In this document: positions 57,903-64,000 of the stretch, in pieces
How the letters are laid out: every line of letters starts with the position of its first letter
Position numbering within the stretch: position 1 is the stretch's first letter
Assembly (NCBI RefSeq): GCF_040676775.1
Contig: NZ_JBFAPP010000007.1
Coordinates: 62,001 to 126,000, forward strand
Length of the DNA stretch: 64,000 nucleotides
From: Micromonospora_G sp040676775
GTDB taxonomy: Bacteria > Actinomycetota > Actinomycetes > Mycobacteriales > Micromonosporaceae
Reading direction: 5' to 3'
The notes under the pieces: generated by a model
Databases searched by the model: none
Told to the model about the DNA's origin: nothing
What the model saw: the letters and a program-made list of their open reading frames with translations, nothing else
Position numbers and translations under genes: made by a program

Positions 57903-60545
57903 GTGAACACAACGGCCCGGCTCGCCGTCGACCTCGGCACCACCCACACCGTCGCGGTCATCCACCGCCCCGGCCAACCACCCCGCCCACTCCTGTTCGA
58001 CGGCACCCCACTCCTGCCCAGCGGCGTCTACCTCGACCCCACCGGCACCACCCACACCGGCCGCGACGCACACCGCCTCGCCAGCAACCAACCCGACCGC
58101 TTCGAACCACACCCCAAACGCCGCATCGACGACGGCACCATCCTGCTCGGCGACAACGACATCCCCATCGCACAACTCCTCGCCGCCAGCCTCCGCCGCG
58201 TAGCCGACGAAGCCCGCCTCACCGGCATCGACCCCACCACCGCCACCGTCCTCACCTGCCCCGCCGACTGGGCCCAACCCCGCCGCAACCTCCTACGCAC
58301 CGCCGCCCACCAAGCCGGCCTCGGCGACGTCACCCTCATCGACGAACCCGTCGCCGCCGCCCACTACTGCCTCGACCTCCTCGGCCCCCAACTCCCACCC
58401 GGCGCCACCCTCGCCATCTTCGACTTCGGCGGCGGCACCCTCGACGTCACCGTCATCCGCCGCGAACCCACCGGCCCACGCGTACTCGCCACCGGCGGAC
58501 TCGACGACCTCGGCGGCGTCGACATCGACGACGCACTCGTCGCCCACCTCGGCCAACTCATCGCCCTACGCGACCCCGACCTGTGGCAACGACTCCACCA
58601 CCCCACCACCCCCGTCGACCGCCGCGACCGCCAAACCCTCTGGACCGAAGTACGCGCCGCCAAAGAAATGCTCTCCCGCACCGCCACCGCACCCGTCACC
58701 GTGCCCGGCCGCACCGAACCCCTACACCTCACCCGCGAAGAACTCGACCGCATCGCCGCCCCACTCATCGCCCGAGCCGTCGACGAAACCCGCCGCGTCC
58801 TACAACGCGCCGGCACCGAACCCACCACCCTCGCCGCACTCCTACTCGTCGGCGGCTCCAGCCGCATGCCCCTGGTCGCCAGCCGCCTACACGCCCGCCT
58901 CGGCATCGCCCCCGCCGTACCCGAACAACCCGAACTACCCGTCGCCTACGGCGCGCTACGCCACCCCGCACCACCACACCCCGCACCACCCCCGCCACCA
59001 CCGCCCGCGCCACCACGCCCACCAGCGGCGACGCCACCCACACCACCACACGCCCAACCCCCGACACCCACACCCGTACGCCACCGCACCCGCCGCGCCC
59101 TCATCACCGCCACCACACTCACCGCCGTCGCCGCCGTCATCGGCACCAGCATCACCAGCAGCACCTGGCTCACCGACCGCCTCAACAGCGCACTGAACCA
59201 GGCCAACCGCATCCCCGGCCTGACGGACAACAACCAACCCACCGACGGCACCCTGAAACCCGGCCAAACGCGCCCCGCCACCACCAGCGGCGCCGCCGCC
59301 GTCACCATCGCCGGCCAAAACGTCATCTCCGCCACCACCAGCAGCGGCAACACCGAAATCACCGCCCTCCCCGGCACCGGAGGAGCAGCACACTGGACCG
59401 TCAAGGTCCCGATCGAACCCGCCGAACTCACCCTCACCACCATCGACGCACCCACACCCGCCGACGACCTCATCATCATCGACGGAAAAGACTCCGCCAC
59501 CGACGCCGGCAAACCCGTACGCGCCGTCCTCAACGCCACCAACGGCAAACTCCTCTGGCGCAACACCTGGACCGACCGCCACGACGTCGCCTACTACGGC
59601 ACCAACGCCATCGTCGAAGCCCGCGGCTCCATCGACGGCAACGCCGTACTCAGCATCGACCTGCGCACCGGCAAACAAGGCTGGAACCGCGCCGGCAACA
59701 CCGGCCTACTCATCCTCGAACGCCACCGCATCGAACCCATGCGCCAATGGCCCACCACACCCGACCCCACCGCCGGCACCCTGCCCGCCACCGCAGGCGC
59801 ACTGCGCGACACCACCACCACCAGCCCGACCATCGTCGAACTCAACACCAGCACCGGCAAGGGCTACACCCTCGACGCCGCCACCGGCAAGGTCAAGAGC
59901 AGCGGAAACCTACCCCTCGACGAGGAACGCTGGGTCGCCTACGACAACCTCGTCATCGGCAAACTCAACAACACCGCATCACCCGCCCGCGACGTACTCG
60001 CCGCCTACAACGCCACCGACCTCAAACAGAAGTGGAAACAGGAACTCCCCGCCGGCGTCGACATCGAAAACGTCAAACCCTGCGGCCCGCACCTCATCTG
60101 CGCCGCCATCGACGAAGCCCGCAACAACCGCACCATCGCCATCGACACCCGTACCGGCCGACAAACCTGGAACACACCCACCGAATCAGCCGACGACGAA
60201 AACTGGTACGCCGGCACCACCGTCATCGTCAGCGGCGACAGCACCTTCGACCGCATCTCCGAAGCCCGGATCATCGGCCACGAAGACGGCAGACAACTGC
60301 GCCAAATTCCCCAGTTCACCAACGTCACCGCCACCGACGGGACCAACCTGGTGCTCCAGGAATACAACGGCGTCACGAAACAATGGCAGATCGCCGTCCA
60401 GGAGATCACCACCGGCCGCACCACCGGCAGCGCCGACGTCGGCGCCGAACCACCCGAACACGTCACCATCGACAAGAACCTCGTCGCCGTACTCACCGCC
60501 GACCGCCGCGCCCTCACCTTCGCCGTCACCGACCTCGCCAAATGA
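57903..60545 (+). CDS. Hsp70 ATPase - TM - beta-propeller fusion protein
   Basis: The 880-residue protein starts with an actin-like Hsp70 ATPase domain: VDLGTTHT (9-16), LTCPADWAQPRR, LIDEPVAAAHY, IFDFGGGTLDV (about 173-183) and LLVGGSSRMPLV (about 315-326). A Pro-rich linker (about 355-394) and one membrane helix (ALITATTLTAVAAVIGTSIT) follow. The last 450 residues look like PQQ-like propeller blades (VLNATNGKLLWRN, SIDLRTGKQGW, IAIDTRTGRQTWN). The peptide-binding domain of DnaK is absent. It may couple a cytosolic ATP-driven switch to an extracellular sensor. Codons are extremely C-ending. Confidence 0.88.
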   Translation: MNTTARLAVDLGTTHTVAVIHRPGQPPRPLLFDGTPLLPSGVYLDPTGTTHTGRDAHRLASNQPDRFEPHPKRRIDDGTILLGDNDIPIAQLLAASLRRVADEARLTGIDPTTATVLTCPADWAQPRRNLLRTAAHQAGLGDVTLIDEPVAAAHYCLDLLGPQLPPGATLAIFDFGGGTLDVTVIRREPTGPRVLATGGLDDLGGVDIDDALVAHLGQLIALRDPDLWQRLHHPTTPVDRRDRQTLWTEVRAAKEMLSRTATAPVTVPGRTEPLHLTREELDRIAAPLIARAVDETRRVLQRAGTEPTTLAALLLVGGSSRMPLVASRLHARLGIAPAVPEQPELPVAYGALRHPAPPHPAPPPPPPPAPPRPPAATPPTPPHAQPPTPTPVRHRTRRALITATTLTAVAAVIGTSITSSTWLTDRLNSALNQANRIPGLTDNNQPTDGTLKPGQTRPATTSGAAAVTIAGQNVISATTSSGNTEITALPGTGGAAHWTVKVPIEPAELTLTTIDAPTPADDLIIIDGKDSATDAGKPVRAVLNATNGKLLWRNTWTDRHDVAYYGTNAIVEARGSIDGNAVLSIDLRTGKQGWNRAGNTGLLILERHRIEPMRQWPTTPDPTAGTLPATAGALRDTTTTSPTIVELNTSTGKGYTLDAATGKVKSSGNLPLDEERWVAYDNLVIGKLNNTASPARDVLAAYNATDLKQKWKQELPAGVDIENVKPCGPHLICAAIDEARNNRTIAIDTRTGRQTWNTPTESADDENWYAGTTVIVSGDSTFDRISEARIIGHEDGRQLRQIPQFTNVTATDGTNLVLQEYNGVTKQWQIAVQEITTGRTTGSADVGAEPPEHVTIDKNLVAVLTADRRALTFAVTDLAK

Positions 60546-60564
60546 CTCGCACCGGCGAACCGGG

Positions 60565-61563
60565 CTACGGGAGCTCGCCGGCCAACCCGGTCAACGCCCG
60601 GTTCGTACGGTTCGCCCGCACCGCCGCCCGCTGCTGACCCGCCGTCACGTCGATGTAGTTCTGACTCGTCGTCAAACTCGCATGACCCAACAACCACATG
60701 ATCTCCGAAGCGGTCGCACCGTCCTCGGCCAACCGGGTCGCGAACGTGTGCCGCAACGCGTGCAACTGCGCGCCACGGGGCACCCGATCGGTGATACCCG
60801 CACGGCGGTAACACGACTCGACCAGATACTGCAGCCCACCCCGACGCAGCGGCTCACCGTGCCGATCCACCAGCAGCACCGACTCCCGACGCACCGTACG
60901 CGCCCCGAACCGACGCCGACGGCTGTCGAGATAACTCGACACCACCGCATCGAGTTCCGGCTCGATCGGAATCACCCGCGGCCGGCCGCCCTTGCCGCTC
61001 ACCTCGACCCGCCGCTCACCGGCCCGACCGGCCAACGAACCCACCTGCATGGCCAGCAGTTCCGACAGACGCAGCCCCGCACAGAGTGCCAGCGCGATGA
61101 CCGCCAGGTCCCGCTCGGGCCACGGGTGACGCTGCCGGTGGTCCTCGCGGGCAACTGCCTGCAGGAGTTGCTCCGGAGTGTCCTCACCCCGCAGCGGCTT
61201 GGGCAGGGGGAGAGGCGCCGCCGGTTTGTCCACCGCGGACATCGGATTACCGGCCACCACCTGGTCGGTGACCAGGAAGGTGAAAAAACTGTTCCAGGTC
61301 GACCAGGCGCGATAGATGGACGCCACCGCCCTGGGCGCGGCGAAGCGGGCGAATGCCGCCCTGAGCGTACGGGCGGTGAGCGCGGACAGTGGTAGCTCGG
61401 CCAGGGGGAGGGGAGGGGTGTTGTCCTCGGCGACCAGACGCCCGATGGCGAGCAGGTCCCGGCGGTACGCCTGCAGGGTGTGGGGGGATGGCTTGCGGGT
61501 GCCCCGCGCGGTCAGGAACTCCTCCACCAACTCAAGTAGCGGTAAGTCATTTTTGTCCTGCAT
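60565..61563 (-). CDS. Xer-like tyrosine recombinase
   Basis: The 332-residue recombinase has an N-terminal core-binding domain (LVEEFLTARGTRKPSPHTLQ) and a catalytic domain with the complete set Arg165, Lys191, His268, Arg271, His294 and nucleophile Tyr303 (LHALRHTFATRLAEDG, LLGHASLTTSQNYIDV). Size and motifs are closest to XerC/XerD rather than phage integrases. The start codon lies inside an inverted repeat of dif geometry (61559-61578), and a dif-like site lies 350 bases away. Confidence 0.9.
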   Translation of the reverse strand: MQDKNDLPLLELVEEFLTARGTRKPSPHTLQAYRRDLLAIGRLVAEDNTPPLPLAELPLSALTARTLRAAFARFAAPRAVASIYRAWSTWNSFFTFLVTDQVVAGNPMSAVDKPAAPLPLPKPLRGEDTPEQLLQAVAREDHRQRHPWPERDLAVIALALCAGLRLSELLAMQVGSLAGRAGERRVEVSGKGGRPRVIPIEPELDAVVSSYLDSRRRRFGARTVRRESVLLVDRHGEPLRRGGLQYLVESCYRRAGITDRVPRGAQLHALRHTFATRLAEDGATASEIMWLLGHASLTTSQNYIDVTAGQQRAAVRANRTNRALTGLAGELP

Positions 61564-61582
61564 AAGGAATATTATGCATGTT
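61555..61582. other. Dif-shaped inverted repeat over the recombinase start
   Basis: TGCATAA (61559-61565) and TTATGCA (61572-61578) are perfect inverted arms around the 6-base spacer GGAATA. Extended to 11 bases each side this is the 11-6-11 layout of Xer sites. It overlaps the recombinase ATG (61561-61563), so binding there could also repress the gene. Confidence 0.5.
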
Positions 61583-61584
61583 TT

Positions 61585-61611
61585 ACCGGTACAGCGGAAC
61601 GGGGTACCGGT
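61585..61611. promoter_or_regulatory. Inverted repeat upstream of the recombinase
   Basis: ACCGGTAC (61585-61592) and GTACCGGT (61604-61611) form a perfect 8-base dyad with an 11-base spacer, centred about 35 bases upstream of the recombinase start. It is a candidate operator or accessory site. Confidence 0.4.
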
Positions 61612-61912
61612 GGCCGATCTTGAATCTGTAGGGGGTGGAAACCGGTCGACCCGTGGGGGCGGGGAAGCCCCGCGGTGCGTGCGGAAGTCCGACCAAGCCG
61701 GGAGTCGGCGCGAGCGACCGTCGCAGTGCGCGCGTGCCGTGCGGCATGAAGCCCGAACCGTCCAACCAGCCCGATCCGGTCCGCGCCAAGGTGGACGGCG
61801 AGGCTGGCGGATCTTGGCCCGGTCCGAGCGGGGCGGTCGTGGCGGGTAGTGGACTGTTCCCAGGGCCGTCCTACCCCTTCCGGGTGGGCCGGCCGGGACC
61901 TCAACCCACGTT

Positions 61913-61940
61913 ACTTGACATAATGTACATTATCGAACTT
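61913..61940 (-). other. Dif-like chromosome dimer resolution site
   Basis: On the minus strand the site reads AAGTTCGATAA, central TGTACA, then TTATGTCAAGT. This is the 11-6-11 layout of dif, and the right arm fits the conserved XerD arm (TTATGTtAAaT in E. coli, capitals shared). The core ATAATGTACATTAT is a perfect palindrome in a very AT-rich spot. It may be the chromosomal dif or a site used by the neighbouring recombinase. Confidence 0.65.
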
Positions 61941-62227
61941 CCAGCCCTGGGCTGGTGGGACGGTGTTGGACCCCCGGACGCGTCAGGGTTGCGGCTCTCG
62001 CCGACAACGCCCGATCTCGCATCACCGACGTGTCAGACCGCCAGATCATCGCCGTCGCGCCGACGTTGCCGGGCTGGCCCGACCACGTTCGATCCGGCGG
62101 GCACACCACGCCCGGCGGTTCCCGATCGGCCCGGCCGCGAGCACCCGGGACGGACTGGAGCCCACGGCCATCGTCGTCGGGAGTGGACGGGGTACTCCCC
62201 CGCCATGATCGGGCTGAAGGCTCCCGT

Positions 62228-64000
<1,773 letters not shown>

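Larger units (their letters stand above)
61564..62227. other. Gap between recombinase and uvrA-family gene
   Basis: This 664-base region contains the inverted repeats at 61559-61611 and the dif-like site at 61913-61940. Open frames here lack ribosome sites and recognisable content; no tRNA was seen. Base composition on the plus strand changes from C-rich to G-rich in or next to this region. Confidence 0.6.

Noticed and set aside
61564..62227. tRNA gene serving as attachment site for the recombinase
   Set aside because: No cloverleaf or CCA-adjacent acceptor stem could be drawn in this gap. A tRNA-finding program would settle it.

Overview
The window is about 72% G+C, uses many GTG starts and 4-base start/stop overlaps, and carries actinobacterial families: a GarA/FtsR/GcvH block, a PF04672 methyltransferase, an F420-type nitroreductase, DUF5999 and DUF881 proteins. 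It reads as chromosome of a filamentous actinomycete, most likely Micromonosporaceae. The block at 32.8-39.0 kb, plus gcvP, has the same gene order as Mycobacterium tuberculosis Rv1822-Rv1832. No phage, CRISPR array, rRNA or tRNA was recognised.

Layout. 0-13 kb: a left-pointing operon (two glycosyltransferases, a membrane molybdoenzyme, a membrane protein and the first codons of a CorA-like gene), then a GT-C-like membrane protein, a beta-carbonic anhydrase, an SRPBCC-TM-CBM2 fusion, a CNNM/CorC protein, an endonuclease III relative, a tandem universal stress protein, a lipoprotein esterase and small proteins. 13-22.6 kb: a methyltransferase, then organosulfur cluster A (leader peptide, DszC-like flavoenzyme, peptide-type ABC importer, DszA/NtaA-type monooxygenase). 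22.6-26.8 kb: a heterodimeric ABC exporter interrupted by an assembly gap inside a tandem repeat. 26.8-31.6 kb: organosulfur cluster B (ssuABC divergent from ssuE-ssuD). 31.7-45.2 kb: a GNAT protein, then the conserved cell-envelope and glycine-cleavage block (CDP-alcohol phosphatidyltransferase, DUF881, sbp, DUF881, gcvH, garA, ftsR, DUF151, MerR), a DUF218 protein, a truncated haemoglobin, an aldo/keto reductase with an HxlR regulator, and a glycine riboswitch ahead of gcvP. 45.3-49.2 kb: DUF5999, pabB, an F420/haemerythrin fusion and a CDF transporter. 49.2-55.3 kb: organosulfur cluster C (leader peptide, flavin reductase, ssuACB, DszA/NtaA-type monooxygenase, aldo/keto reductase). 55.5-64 kb: peptide deformylase, a TauE/SafE exporter, an EEP nuclease, an Hsp70-TM-propeller fusion, a Xer-like recombinase next to two dif-shaped sites, and the C-terminal part of a UvrA-family protein.

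How it works together. Three separate uptake-plus-desulfurisation operons lie within 41 kb. Two are headed by short ORFs sharing the pattern R-x-[FH]-V-D-[YL]-x-R and a late Cys codon, the form of the cysteine-sensing leader peptides known upstream of actinobacterial sulfur genes. A 10-base AT-rich word is shared by the control regions of clusters A and B. I infer that this is a sulfur-scavenging island switched on when cysteine or sulfate is scarce: ABC importers bring in sulfonates, sulfones or thioethers, flavin reductases supply reduced FMN, two-component monooxygenases release sulfite, and a TauE-like protein may export excess sulfite. Cluster A is the least conventional, because a Dpp/Opp-type importer replaces SsuABC. 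The dif-like site at 61.9 kb suggests the window may lie near the replication terminus.
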